From Vespa crabro (lineage: Eukaryota; Arthropoda; Insecta; Hymenoptera; Vespidae): a DNA stretch of 64,000 nt. The DNA lies in assembly GCF_910589235.1 (NCBI RefSeq), contig NC_060957.1:2506598-2570597 (forward strand). Direction: 5' to 3'. Positions 31,596-45,016 of the stretch are shown one piece after another. Each line of letters starts with the position of its first letter. Positions within the stretch are counted from its first letter, which is position 1. Under the pieces are notes generated by a model. That model had not been told where the DNA came from. It was given only the letters and a program-made list of their open reading frames with translations, and made no database searches. The position numbers were made by a program, and so were the translations under genes.

Positions 31596-32063
31596 TTTAT
31601 AATATTATTCTTGTTTTTAATATTATTATTATTATATTTATTATTCTTGTTACTTTTATTAATATTATATCTATTTTTGTTATTATTATTCTTTTTATTA
31701 ATATTATTATTATTGTCACTATTATTATTGTTATCGTTATTATTATTGTTATTATTATTGTTATTGTTATTGTTTTTGTTACTGTTATTGTTATTGTTAT
31801 TGTTATTGTTTTTGTTATTGTTATTGTTATTGTTATTGTTATTGTTATTGTTATTATTATTATTATTATTGTTAATACTCTTTTAATAATTATTCTTGCT
31901 ATTGTTATTGTAATTATACTAGTTATTATGAACCTTGTTATTATATTAATTATTATTATTATTATTGTTATTATTAAACGTGTAATTATTATTCTTGTTA
32001 TTATCATTCTTGTTATTTTTCTCTTAATAATTATTATTATTATCATACTTCCTATTATTATTC

Positions 32064-32095
<32 letters not shown>

Positions 32096-32147
32096 CTTGT
32101 TATTATTATTCCCGTTAAGACTATTAATATTGTTATTATTATTAATC

Positions 32148-32179
<32 letters not shown>

Positions 32180-32663
32180 CTTGTTACTATTATTATTAGT
32201 ATATCTATTATTGTCATTATTATTCTTGTTATTATTATTATTATTATTGATATTATTATTATTGTTATTGTTATTGTTATTGTTATTGTTATTGTTATTG
32301 TTATTGTTAGTGTTATTGTTATTGTTATTGTTATTTTTATGATTATTGTTATTATTATTGTTCTTGTTATTGATATTGTTATTGTTATTGTTATTGTTAT
32401 TGTTATTGTTATTGTTATTGTTATTGTTATTGTTATTGTTATTGTTATTGTTATTGTTATTGTTATTGATATTGTTATTGTTATTGTTATTGTTATTGTT
32501 ATTCTTATTGTTATTGTTATTGTTATTTTTATTGTTATTGTTATTTTTATTATTATTGATAATGTTATTGTTATCGTTAGTATTATAATTATTATTGTTA
32601 TTATTATTATCATTATTATTATTATTAGTCTTATTATTCCTGTTGATACTATTCCATTTAGTA

Positions 32664-32709
<46 letters not shown>

Positions 32710-32768
32710 TCTTGTTATAATTATTATTATAATAATTATTATGATTATTCTTGTTATTCTAATTCTTG
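30883..32768 (+). repeat. Alpha unit 21 (leader-less) with L3
   Basis: Upstream, CATTTTATT(ATT)n joins directly to ACACTTGTTATT near 30,820, so the alpha leader is absent. Box N is at 31408 and L3 at 31918. Confidence 0.8.
31918..31987 (+). repeat. L3 landmark
   Basis: ACTAGTTATTATGAACC with AAACGTG. It lies 2,302 bp after L2. Confidence 0.9.
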
Positions 32769-33291
32769 TTATTACTATTATTATTGTTTTTCTTGTTATG
32801 ATTATTCTTGTTATTATTATTCTTGAAAATATTATTCTTGTTATTATTATTATTAATATTATAATTATTATTCTTGTTACTATTATTTTTAGTATATCTA
32901 TTTTTGTCATTATTATTCTTCTTATTATTATTATTAATATTGATATTATTATTATTGTTATTGTAAATGTTATTGTTATTATTATTGTTATTGTTATTTT
33001 TATTGTTATTGTTATTGTTATTGTTAGTGATATTGTTATTGTTATAGTTATTGTTATTGTTATTGTTATTGTTATTGTTATTGTTATTATTATTGTTATT
33101 GTTATAGTTATTGTTATTTTTATTATTATTCTTGTTATTCTTATTCTTGTTATTACCATTATTATTGTAACTATTGTTATGACTATTCTTCTTATAATTT
33201 ATAATATTATTATTCATGTTATTATAATTATTATTATTGTTATTTTTATTATTATTACTCTTTCATTATTATTCTTATTATTATTAATATT

Positions 33292-33322
<31 letters not shown>

Positions 33323-33789
33323 TTATTATTATTATTCTTTATAATATTATTCTTGTTTTTAATATTATTATTATTATATTTATTATTCTTGTTACTTTTA
33401 CTAATATTATATCTATTTTTGTTATTATTATTCTTTTTATTAATATTATTATTATTGTTACTATTATTATTGTTATCGTTATTATTATTGTTATTATTAT
33501 TGTTATTGTTATTGTTTTTGTTACTGTTATTGTTATTGTTATTGTTATTGTTATTGTTATTGTTATTGTTATTGTTATTGTTATTGTTATTGTTATTGTT
33601 ATTATTATTGTTATTGTTATTTTTATTGTTATTGTTATTTTTATTATTATTTTTACTGTTATTGTTATTATCATTATTATTATTATTAGTCTTATTATTC
33701 CTGTTGATACTATTCCATTTAGTATTGTTATTATTATTATTATTATTATTAGTCTTATTATTCCTGTTGATACTATTCCATTTAGTATA

Positions 33790-33833
<44 letters not shown>

Positions 33834-33892
33834 TCTTGTTATAATTATTATCATAATAATTATTATGATTATTCTTGTTATTCTAATTCTTG
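32769..33892 (+). repeat. Beta unit 22 with 63 bp duplication
   Basis: Box T is at 33150. The doubled CCTGTTGATACTATTCC island begins at 33688, as in unit 5. Confidence 0.8.
33688..33813 (+). repeat. 63 bp tandem duplication (beta-prime lead-in)
   Basis: Starts at 33688 and 33751, with the same AGTATAG variant in the second copy. Confidence 0.9.
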
Positions 33893-35253
33893 TTATTACT
33901 ATTAGTATTGTTTTTCTTGTTATGATTATTCTTGTTATTATTATTCTTGAAAATATTATTCTTGTTATTATTATTATTAATATTATAATTATTATTCTTG
34001 TTACTATTATTTTTAGTACATCTATTTTTGTCATTATTATTCTTCTTATTATTATTATTAATATTGATATTATTATTATTGTTATTGTAAATGTTATTGT
34101 TATTATTATTGTTATTGTTATTTTTATTGTTATTGTTATTGTTATTGTTATTGTTATTGTTATTGTTATAGTTATTGTTATTATTATTGTTATTGTTATA
34201 GTTATTGTTATTGTTATTGTTATTGTTATTGTTATTGTTATTGTTATTGTTATTGTTATAGTTATTGTTATTTTTATTGTTATTGTAACTGTTATTGTTA
34301 TTGTTATCATTATTATTGTTATTGTTATTGTTATTGTTATTGTTATTAATATTATTGTTATTATTATAATTAATATTATTATTTTTATTATTATTCTTGT
34401 TATTCTTATTCTTGTTATTACCATTATTATTGTAACTATTGTTATGAATATTCTTGTTATAATTTATAATATTATTAATCATGTTATTATTATTATTATT
34501 CTTGTTATTTTTATTATTATTACTCTTTCATTATTATTCTTATTATTAATATTATTATTATTATTATTATTATTCTTTATATTATTATTCTTGTTTTTAA
34601 TATAATTATTATTATATTTATTATTCTTGTTACTTTTATTAATATTATATCTATTTTAGTTATTATTGTTCTTTTTATTAATATTATTATTATTGTTACT
34701 ATTATTATTGTTATCGTTATTATTATTGTTATTATTATTGTTATTGTTTTTGTTTTTGTTAATGTTATTGTTATTGTTATTGTTATTGTTATTGTTTTTG
34801 TTTTTGTTACTGTTATTGTTATTGTTATTGTTATTGTTATTGTTATTGTTATTGTTATTGTTATTGTTATTGTTATTGTTATTGTTATTGTTATTGTTAT
34901 TGTTATTGTTATTGTTATTGTTATTTTTATGATTATTGTTATTATTATTGTTCTTGTTATTGATATTGTTATTGTTATTGTTATTGTTATTGTTATTGTT
35001 ATTGTTATTGTTATCGTTATTGTTATTGTAATTGTTATTGTTATTGTTATTGTTATTGATATTGTTATTGTTATTGTTATTGTTATTGTTATTTTTATTG
35101 TTATTGTTATTGTTATTTTTATTGTTATTGTTATTTTTATTATTATTGATAATGTTATTGTTATCGTTAGTATTATAATTATTATTGTTATTATTATTAT
35201 CATTATTATTATTATTAGTCTTATTATTCCTGTTGATACTATTCCATTTAGTA

Positions 35254-35293
<40 letters not shown>

Positions 35294-35352
35294 TCTTGTT
35301 ATAATTATTATTATAATAATTATTATGATTATTCTTGTTATTCTAATTCTTG
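33893..35352 (+). repeat. Beta-prime unit 23 passing into beta
   Basis: The AGTATTG marker is in box F and box T is at 34415. Instead of reaching L1, the sequence changes near 34,800 from GTTTTTGTTAATG context to GTTTTTGTTACTG context and enters another beta unit. This is the internal seam of the 9.69 kb duplication. Confidence 0.8.
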
Positions 35353-35871
35353 TTATTACTATTATTATTGTTTTTCTTGTTATGATTATTCTTGTTATTA
35401 TTATTCTTGAAAATATTATTCTTGTTATTATTATTATTAATATTATAATTATTATTCTTGTTACTATTATTTTTAGTATATCAATTTTTGTCATTTTTAT
35501 TCTTCTTATTATTATTATTAATATTGATATTATTATTATTGTTATTGTAAATGTTATTGTTATTATTATTGTTATTGTTATTTTTATTGTTATTGTTATT
35601 GTTATTGTTATTGATATTGTTATTGTTATAGTTATTGTTATTGTTATTGTTATTGTTATTGTTATTGTTATTATTATTGTTATTGTTATAGTTATTGTTA
35701 TTTTTATTATTATTCTTGTTATTCTTATTCTTGTTATTACCATTATTATTGTAACTATTGTTATGACTATTCTTCTTATAATTTATAATATTATTATTCA
35801 TGTTATTATAATTATTATTATTGTTATTTTTATTATTATTACTCTTTCATTATTATTCTTATTATTATTAA

Positions 35872-35915
<44 letters not shown>

Positions 35916-37579
35916 TTTATAATATTATTCTTGTTTTTAATATTATTATTATTATATTTATTATTCTTGTTACTTTTACTAATATTATATCTATTTTTGT
36001 TATTATTATTCTTTTTATTAATATTATTATTATTGTTACTATTATTATTGTTATCGTTATTATTATTGTTATTATTATTGTTATTGTTATTGTTTTTGTT
36101 ACTGTTATTGTTATTGTTATTGTTATTGTTATTGTTATTGTTATTGTTATTGTTATTGTTATTGTTATTGTTATTGTTATTGTTAGTGTTATTGTTATTG
36201 TTATTGTTATTTTTATGATTATTGTTATTATTATTGTTCTTGTTATTGATATTGTTATTGTTATTGTTATTGTTATTGTTATTGTTATTGTTATTGTTAT
36301 CGTTATTGTTATTGTAATTGTTATTGTTATTGTTATTGTTATTGATATTGTTATTGTTATTGTTATTGTTATTGTTATTTTTATTGTTATTGTTATTGTT
36401 ATTTTTATTGTTATTGTTATTTTTATTGTTATTGTTATTGTTATTGTTATTGTTATTGTTATTGTTATAGTTATTGTTATTATTATTGTTATTGTTATTG
36501 TTATTGTTATTGTTATTGTTATTGTTATTGTTATTGTTATTGTTATTGTTATTGTTATAGTTATTGTTATTTTTATTGTTATTGTAACTGTTATTGTTAT
36601 TGTTATCATTATTATTGTTATTGTTATTGTTATTGTTATTGTTATTAATATTATTGTTATTATTATAATTAATATTATTATTTTTATTATTATTCTTGTT
36701 ATTCTTATTCTTGTTATTACCATTATTATTGTAACTATTGTTATGAATATTCTTGTTATAATTTATAATATTATTAATCATGTTATTATTATTATTATTC
36801 TTGTTATTTTTATTATTATTACTCTTTCATTATTATTCTTATTATTAATATTATTATTATTATTATTATTATTCTTTATATTATTATTCTTGTTTTTAAT
36901 ATAATTATTATTATATTTATTATTCTTGTTACTTTTATTAATATTATATCTATTTTAGTTATTATTGTTCTTTTTATTAATATTATTATTATTGTTACTA
37001 TTATTATTGTTATCGTTATTATTATTGTTATTATTATTGTTATTGTTTTTGTTTTTGTTAATGTTATTGTTATTGTTATTGTTATTGTTATTGTTTTTGT
37101 TATTGTTATTGTTATTGTTATTGTTATTGTTATTGTTATTGTAATTGTTATTGTTACTGTTATTGCTATTGTTATTATTATTGTTATTGTTATTGTTATT
37201 GTTATTTTTATTGTTATTGTTACTGTTACTGTTATTGTTATCATTATTATTATTATTGTTATTATTATTCTTGTTATTATTATTATTATTATTATTATTG
37301 TTAATACTCTTTTTATTATTATTCTTGCTATTGTTATTGTAATTATACTAGTTATCATGAACCTTGTTATTATATTTATTAATATTATTATTATTGTTAT
37401 TATTATACGCGTAATTATAATTCTTGTTATTTTCATTCTTGTTATTATTCTCATAATAATTATTATTATTATCATACTTCCTATTATTATTCTTGTTCTT
37501 ATTATTATTATTATTATTATTATTATTCTTGTTATTATTATTCCCGTCACTACTATTAATATTGCTATTATTATTAATC

Positions 37580-37611
<32 letters not shown>

Positions 37612-38047
37612 CTTGTTACTATTATTATTAGTATATCTATTTTTGTCATTATTATTCTTGTTATTATTATTATTAATATTGATATTATTATAATTGTTAT
37701 TGTTAATGTTATTGTTATTATTATTGTTATTGTTATTGTTATTGTTATTGTTATTGTTATTGTCATTGTTATTGTTATTGTTATTGTTATTGTTATTGTT
37801 ATTGTTATTGATATTGTTATGGTTATTGTTATTGTTATTGTTATTGTTATTGTTATTGTTATTGATATTGTGATTGTTATTGTTATTGTTATTGTTATTG
37901 TTATTGTTATTGTTATTGTTATTGTTATTGTTATTGTTATTGTTATTGTTATTTTTATTGTTATTTTTACTGTTATTGTTATCGATAGTGTTTTTATTAT
38001 TATTGTTATTATTATTGTTAATATTATTATTATTATTCTTATTCATG
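35353..38047 (+). repeat. Beta unit 24 with double T box and L1
   Basis: T boxes are at 35734 and 36714 (980 bp apart). L1 with ACGCGT is at 37347. It repeats unit 19 at a 9,686 bp offset. Confidence 0.82.
37347..37416 (+). repeat. L1 landmark with ACGCGT
   Basis: ACTAGTTATCATGAACC, with ACGCGT at 37407. It lies exactly 9,686 bp after the previous L1. Confidence 0.9.
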
Positions 38048-38176
38048 TTATTACTATTATTATTGTATTTATTGTTATGATTATTCTTGTTTTTTTAATT
38101 ATTATTATTATTAATATTATTATTCATGTTATTAATATTAATATTATTATTATTATTATTATTGTAATTATTATTC

Positions 38177-38239
<63 letters not shown>

Positions 38240-38317
38240 CTGTTATTATTATTATTATTATACTTGTTATTATTATAATTATTCTACATGTTATTACTAA
38301 TCTTGTTATTATTATTC

Positions 38318-38355
<38 letters not shown>

Positions 38356-38934
38356 GTTAATATTCTTTTCATTATTATTCTTGATATTATTATTCATGTC
38401 ACTACTATTATTATTGTTATTATTATTAATCTTGTTAATATTATTATTATTATTATTATTATACTTGAAAATATTATTCTTGTTATTATTATTATTAATA
38501 TTATAATTAATATTCTTGATACTGTTATTATTAATATATATATTTTTGTCATTATTATTCTTGTTATTATTATTATTATTATTGATATTATTATTATTCT
38601 TATTGCTAATTTTATTGATATTGTTATTGTTATTGTTATTGTTATTGTTATTGTTATTGTTATCGTTATTGTTATTGTTATTGTTATAGTTATTGTTATT
38701 GTTATAGTTATTGTTATTGTTATTGTTATTGTTATTATTGTTATAATTATTATTAATATTATTATTTTTATTATTATTCTTGTTATTCTTATTCTTGTGA
38801 TTCTTATTCTTGTTATTACTATTATTATTGTAAATATTGTTATGACTATTCTTGTTATAATTAATAATATTATTATTCATGTTATTATTATTATTATTAT
38901 TGTTATTTTTATTATTATTACTCTTTCATTATTC

Positions 38935-38979
<45 letters not shown>

Positions 38980-39301
38980 TTTATAATATTATTCTTGTTT
39001 TTAATATTATTATTATTATATTTATTATTCTTGTTACTTTTATTAATATTATATCTATTTTTGTTATTATTATTCTTTTTATTAATATTATTATTATTGT
39101 TACTATTATTATTGTTATCGTTATTATTATTGTTATTATTATTGTTATTGTTATTGTTTTTGTTACTGTTATTGTTATTGTTATTGTTATTGTTTTTGTT
39201 ATTATTATTGTTATTGTTATTGTTATTGTTATTGTTATTATTATTATTATTATTGTTAATACTCTTTTAATAATTATTCTTGCTATTGTTATTGTAATTA
39301 T

Positions 39302-39371
39302 ACTAGTTATTATGAACCTTGTTATTATATTAATTATTATTATTATTATTATTATTATTATACGTGTAATT
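39302..39371 (+). repeat. L2 landmark
   Basis: ACTAGTTATTATGAACC with ATACGTG. It lies 1,955 bp after L1, as in copy iii. Confidence 0.9.
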
Positions 39372-39531
39372 ATTATTCTTGTTATTATCATTCTTGTTAT
39401 TATTCTCATAATAATTATTATTATTATCATACTTCCTATTATTATTCTTGTTCTTATTATTATTATTATTATTATTATTCTTGTTATTATTATTCCCGTT
39501 AAAACTATTAATATTGTTATTATTATTAATC

Positions 39532-39563
<32 letters not shown>

Positions 39564-40292
39564 CTTGTTACTATTATTATTAGTATATCTATTATTGTCA
39601 TTATTATTCTTGTTATTATTATTATTGATATTATTATTATTGTTATTGTTATTATTATTGTTCTTGTTATTGATATTGTTATGGTTATTGTTATTGTTAT
39701 TGTTATTGTTATTGTTATCGTTATTGTTATTGTTATTGTTATTGTTATTGTTATTGTTATTGTTATTGTTATTCTTATTGTTATTGTTATTGTTATTGTT
39801 ATTTTTATTATTATTGATAATGTTATTGTTATCGTTAGTATTATAATTATTATTGTTATTATTATTATCATTATTATTATTATTAGTCTTATTATTCCTG
39901 TTGATACTATTCCATTTAGTATTGTTATTATTATTATTATTATTATTGATATTATTATTATTCTTATTGCTAATCTTATTGTTATTGTTATTGTTATTGT
40001 TATTGTTATTGTTATTGTTATCGTTATTGTTATTGTTATTGTTATAGTTATTGTTATTGTTATTGTTATTCTTATTGTTATTGTTATTGTTATTATTGTT
40101 ATAATTATTATTAATATTATTATTTTTATTATTATTCTTGTTATTCTTATTCTTGTGATTCTTATTCTTGTTATTACTATTATTATTGTAAATATTGTTA
40201 TGACTATTCTTGTTATAATTAATAATATTATTATTCATGTTATTATTATTATTATTATTGTTATTTTTATTATTATTCCTCTTTCATTATTC

Positions 40293-40380
<88 letters not shown>
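40293..40380 (+). repeat. Longest pure (TTA) run noted, about 29 triplets
   Basis: The run is 88 bp without interruption. The matching tracts near 3.5, 17.1, 21.85, 30.65 and 55.98 kb are broken by TATAATTA, so this copy has lost that marker. Confidence 0.88.
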
Positions 40381-40568
40381 CATTATTATTCTTGATAATA
40401 TTATTCTTGATATTAATATTATTATTATTATATTTATTATTCTTGTTACTTTTATTAATATTAAATCTATTTATGTTATTATTATTCATTTTATTATTAT
40501 TATTATTACACTTGTTATTATTATTATTATAATAATTATTATTATTATTCTTGTTAATCTTATTCTTG

Positions 40569-40622
40569 TTATTACTATTATTATTGTTTTTCTTGTTATG
40601 ATTATTCTTGTTATTATTATTC

Positions 40623-40678
<56 letters not shown>

Positions 40679-41228
40679 GTTTATATTCTTTTTATTATTA
40701 TTCTTGATATTATTTTTCATATCACTACTATTATTATTGTTATTATTACTAATCTTGTTAATATTATTATTTTTATTATTATTATACTTGAAAATATTAT
40801 TCTTGTTATTATTATTATTAATATTATAATTATTATTCTTGTTACTGTTATTATTAATATATATATTTTTGTCATTATTATTCTTGTTATTATTATTATT
40901 ATTATTGGTATTATTATTATTCTTATTGTTAATCTTATTGTTATTGTTATTGTTATTGTTATTGTTATTGTTATTGTTATCGTTATTGTTATTGTTATTG
41001 TTATTGTTATTGTTATTATTGTCATTATTATTATTAATATTTTTATTTTTATTATTATTCTTGTTATTCTTATTCTTGTTATTCTTATTCTTGTTATTAC
41101 TATTATTATTGTAAATATTGTTATGACTACTCTTGTTATTATTAATAATATTATTATTCATGTTATTATTATTATTATTATTGTTATTTTTATTATTATT
41201 ACTCTTCCATTATTATTCTTATTATTAA

Positions 41229-41281
<53 letters not shown>

Positions 41282-41833
41282 TTTATAATATTATTCTTGT
41301 TTTTAATATTATTATTATTATATTTATTATTCTTGTTACTTTTATTAATATTATATCTATTTTTGTTATTATTATTCTTTTTATTAATATTATTATTATT
41401 GTCACTATTATTATTGTTATCGTTATTATTATTGTTATTATTATTGTTATTGTTATTGTTTTTGTTACTGTTATTGTTATTGTTATTGTTATTGTTTTTG
41501 TTATTGTTATTGTTATTGTTATTGTTATTGTTATTGTTATTATTATTATTATTATTGTTAATACTCTTTTAATAATTATTCTTGCTATTGTTATTGTAAT
41601 TATACTAGTTATTATGAACCTTGTTATTATATTAATTATTATTATTATTATTGTTATTATTAAACGTGTAATTATTATTCTTGTTATTATCATTCTTGTT
41701 ATTTTTCTCTTAATAATTATTATTATTATCATACTTCCTATTATTATTCTTGTTCTTATTATTATTATTATTATTATTATTCTTGTTATTATTATTCCCG
41801 TTACTACTATTAATATTGTTATTATTATTAATC

Positions 41834-41872
<39 letters not shown>

Positions 41873-42369
41873 TTGTTACTATTATTATTAGTATATCTAT
41901 TATTGTCATTATTATTCTTGTTATTATTATTATTATTATTGATATTATTATTATTGTTATTGTTATTGTTATTGTTATTGTTATTGTTATTGTTATTGTT
42001 ATTGTTAGTGTTATTGTTATTGTTATTGTTATTTTTATGATTATTGTTATTATTATTGTTCTTGTTATTGATATTGTTATTGTTATTGTTATTGTTATTG
42101 TTATTGTTATTGTTATTGTTATCGTTATTGTTATTGTAATTGTTATTGTTATTGTTATTGTTATTGATATTGTTATTGTTATTGTTATTGTTATTGTTAT
42201 TCTTATTGTTATTGTTATTGTTATTTTTATTGTTATTGTTATTTTTATTATTATTGATAATGTTATTGTTATCGTTAGTATTATAATTATTATTGTTATT
42301 ATTATTATCATTATTATTATTATTAGTCTTATTATTCCTGTTGATACTATTCCATTTAGTATTGTTATA

Positions 42370-42407
<38 letters not shown>

Positions 42408-42466
42408 TCTTGTTATAATTATTATTATAATAATTATTATGATTATTCTTGTTATTCTAATTCTTT
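40569..42466 (+). repeat. Alpha unit 26 (leader-less) with L3
   Basis: The leader deletion is the same as in unit 21. Box N is at 41094 and L3 at 41604. Its post-landmark island is TTCCCGTTACTACT, where unit 21 has TTCCCGTTAAGACT. Confidence 0.8.
41604..41673 (+). repeat. L3 landmark
   Basis: ACTAGTTATTATGAACC with AAACGTG. It lies 2,302 bp after L2, as in copy iii. Confidence 0.9.
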
Positions 42467-42989
42467 TTATTACTATTATTATTGTTTTTCTTGTTATGAT
42501 TATTCTTGTTATTATTATTCTTGAAAATATTATTCTTGTTATTATTATTATTAATATTATAATTATTATTCTTGTTACTATTATTTTTAGTATATCAATT
42601 TTTGTCATTATTATTCTTCTTATTATTATTATTAATATTGATATTATTATTATTGTTATTGTAAATGTTATTGTTATTATTATTGTTATTGTTATTTTTA
42701 TTGTTATTGTTATTGTTATTGTTAGTGATATTGTTATTGTTATAGTTATTGTTATTGTTATTGTTATTGTTATTGTTATTGTTATTATTATTGTTATTGT
42801 TATAGTTATTGTTATTTTTATTATTATTCTTGTTATTCTTATTCTTGTTATTACCATTATTATTGTAACTATTGTTATGACTATTCTTCTTATAATTTAT
42901 AATATTATTATTCATGTTATTATAATTATTATTATTGTTATTTTTATTATTATTACTCTTTCATTATTATTCTTATTATTATTAATATT

Positions 42990-43020
<31 letters not shown>

Positions 43021-43493
43021 TTATTATTATTATTCTTTATAATATTATTCTTGTTTTTAATATTATTATTATTATATTTATTATTCTTGTTACTTTTATT
43101 AATATTATATCTATTTTTGTTATTATTATTCTTTTTATTAATATTATTATTATTGTTACTATTATTATTGTTATCGTTATTATTATTGTTATTATTATTG
43201 TTATTGTTATTGTTTTTGTTACTGTTATTGTTATTGTTATTGTTATTGTTATTGTTATTGTTATTGTTATTGTTATTGTTATTGTTATTGTTATTGTTAT
43301 TGTTATTATTATTGTTATTGTTATTTTTATTGTTATTGTTATTTTTATTATTATTTTTACTGTTATTGTTATTATCATTATTATTATTATTAGTCTTATT
43401 ATTCCTGTTGATACTATTCCATTTAGTATTGTTATTATTATTATTATTATTATTAGTCTTATTATTCCTGTTGATACTATTCCATTTAGTATA

Positions 43494-43537
<44 letters not shown>

Positions 43538-43596
43538 TCTTGTTATAATTATTATCATAATAATTATTATGATTATTCTTGTTATTCTAATTCTTG
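42467..43596 (+). repeat. Beta unit 27 with 63 bp duplication
   Basis: Box F has the TTCTTT prefix and box T is at 42848. The doubled island starts at 43392. Confidence 0.8.
43392..43517 (+). repeat. 63 bp tandem duplication (beta-prime lead-in)
   Basis: Starts at 43392 and 43455, with the same second-copy variant. Confidence 0.9.
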
Positions 43597-44243
43597 TTAT
43601 TACTATTAGTATTGTTTTTCTTGTTATGATTATTCTTGTTATTATTATTCTTGAAAATATTATTCTTGTTATTATTATTATTAATATTATAATTATTATT
43701 CTTGTTACTATTATTTTTAGTACATCTATTTTTGTCATTATTATTCTTCTTATTATTATTATTAATATTGATATTATTATTATTGTTATTGTAAATGTTA
43801 TTGTTATTATTATTGTTATTGTTATTTTTATTGTTATTGTTATTGTTATTGTTATTGTTATTGTTATTGTTATAGTTATTGTTATTATTATTGTTATTGT
43901 TATAGTTATTGTTATTGTTATTGTTATTGTTATTGTTATTGTTAGTATTATTGTTATTGTTATAGTTATTGTTATTTTTATTGTTATTGTAACTGTTATT
44001 GTTATTGTTATCATTATTATTGTTATTGTTATTGTTATTGTTATTGTTATTAATATTATTGTTATTATTATAATTAATATTATTATTTTTATTATTATTC
44101 TTGTTATTCTTATTCTTGTTATTACCATTATTATTGTAACTATTGTTATGAATATTCTTGTTATAATTTATAATATTATGATTTATGTTATTATTATTAT
44201 TATTCTTGTTATTTTTATTATTATTACTCTTTCATTATTATTC

Positions 44244-44279
<36 letters not shown>

Positions 44280-44984
44280 TTTATATTATTATTCTTGTTT
44301 TTAATATAATTATTATTATATTTATTATTCTTGTTACTTTTATTAATATTATATCTATTTTAGTTATTATTGTTCTTTTTATTAATATTATTATTATTGT
44401 TACTATTATTATTGTTATCGTTATTATTATTGTTATTATTATTGTTATTGTTTTTGTTTTTGTTAATGTTATTGTTATTGTTATTGTTATTGTTATTGTT
44501 TTTGTTATTGTTATTGTTATTGTTATTGTTATTGTTATTGTTATTGTTATTGTTATTGTTACTGTTATTGCTATTGTTATTATTATTGTTATTGTTATTG
44601 TTATTGTTATTTTTATTGTTATTGTTACTGTTACTGTTATTGTTATCATTATTATTATTATTGTTATTATTATTCTTGTTATTATTATTATTATTATTAT
44701 TATTGTTAATACTCTTTTTATTATTATTCTTGCTATTGTTATTGTAATTATACTAGTTATCATGAACCTTGTTATTATATTTATTAATATTATTATTATT
44801 GTTATTATTATACGCGTAATTATAATTCTTGTTATTTTCATTCTTGTTATTATTCTCATAATAATTATTATTATTATCATACTTCCTATTATTATTCTTG
44901 TTCTTATTATTATTATTATTATTATTGTTATTCTTGTTATTATTATTCCCGTCACTACTATTAATATTGCTATTATTATTAATC

Positions 44985-45016
<32 letters not shown>

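Larger units (their letters stand above)
25115..34800 (+). repeat. 9.69 kb tandem duplication, left copy
   Basis: Boxes and landmarks at 25667, 26048, 27661, 28362, 29616, 30883, 31918 and 31408 all recur 9,686 bp downstream. The offset grows to 9,698-9,704 bp after about 32.4 kb through small hexamer or triplet indels. The left edge is placed at the GTTTTTGTTACTG context near 25,115. Confidence 0.87.
27661..37346 (+). repeat. HOR copy iii (9,686 bp)
   Basis: The order is L1, gamma (28362), L2 (29616), a fused beta/h joint near 30.25 kb, alpha (30883), L3 (31918), beta (32769), beta-prime (33893), an additional beta (35353) with two T boxes (35734, 36714), then L1 (37347). It lacks the separate beta and h units that copy vi has between L2 and alpha, and it has one more beta unit before the closing L1. 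Confidence 0.85.
38048..40568 (+). repeat. Gamma unit 25 with L2
   Basis: It repeats unit 20 at a 9,686 bp offset, including the fused beta/h joint (about 39,921-39,951). Box N copies are at 38813 and 40171 and L2 is at 39302. It ends with the longest pure ATT run noted, 40293-40380. Confidence 0.82.
34801..44495 (+). repeat. 9.69 kb tandem duplication, right copy
   Basis: It starts at the GTTTTTGTTACTG seam near 34,800, directly abutting the left copy, and follows it until about 44,495, where the sequence continues as the normal pre-L1 region (GTTTTTGTTATTG) also seen near 27.4 kb. Confidence 0.87.
37347..44751 (+). repeat. HOR copy iv (7,405 bp)
   Basis: The order is L1, gamma (38048), L2 (39302), the same fused joint as copy iii (near 39.93 kb), alpha (40569), L3 (41604), beta (42467), beta-prime (43597), then directly L1 (44752). 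It follows copy iii with a constant 9,686-9,704 bp offset up to about 44.49 kb, but lacks the additional beta unit at the end. Confidence 0.85.
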
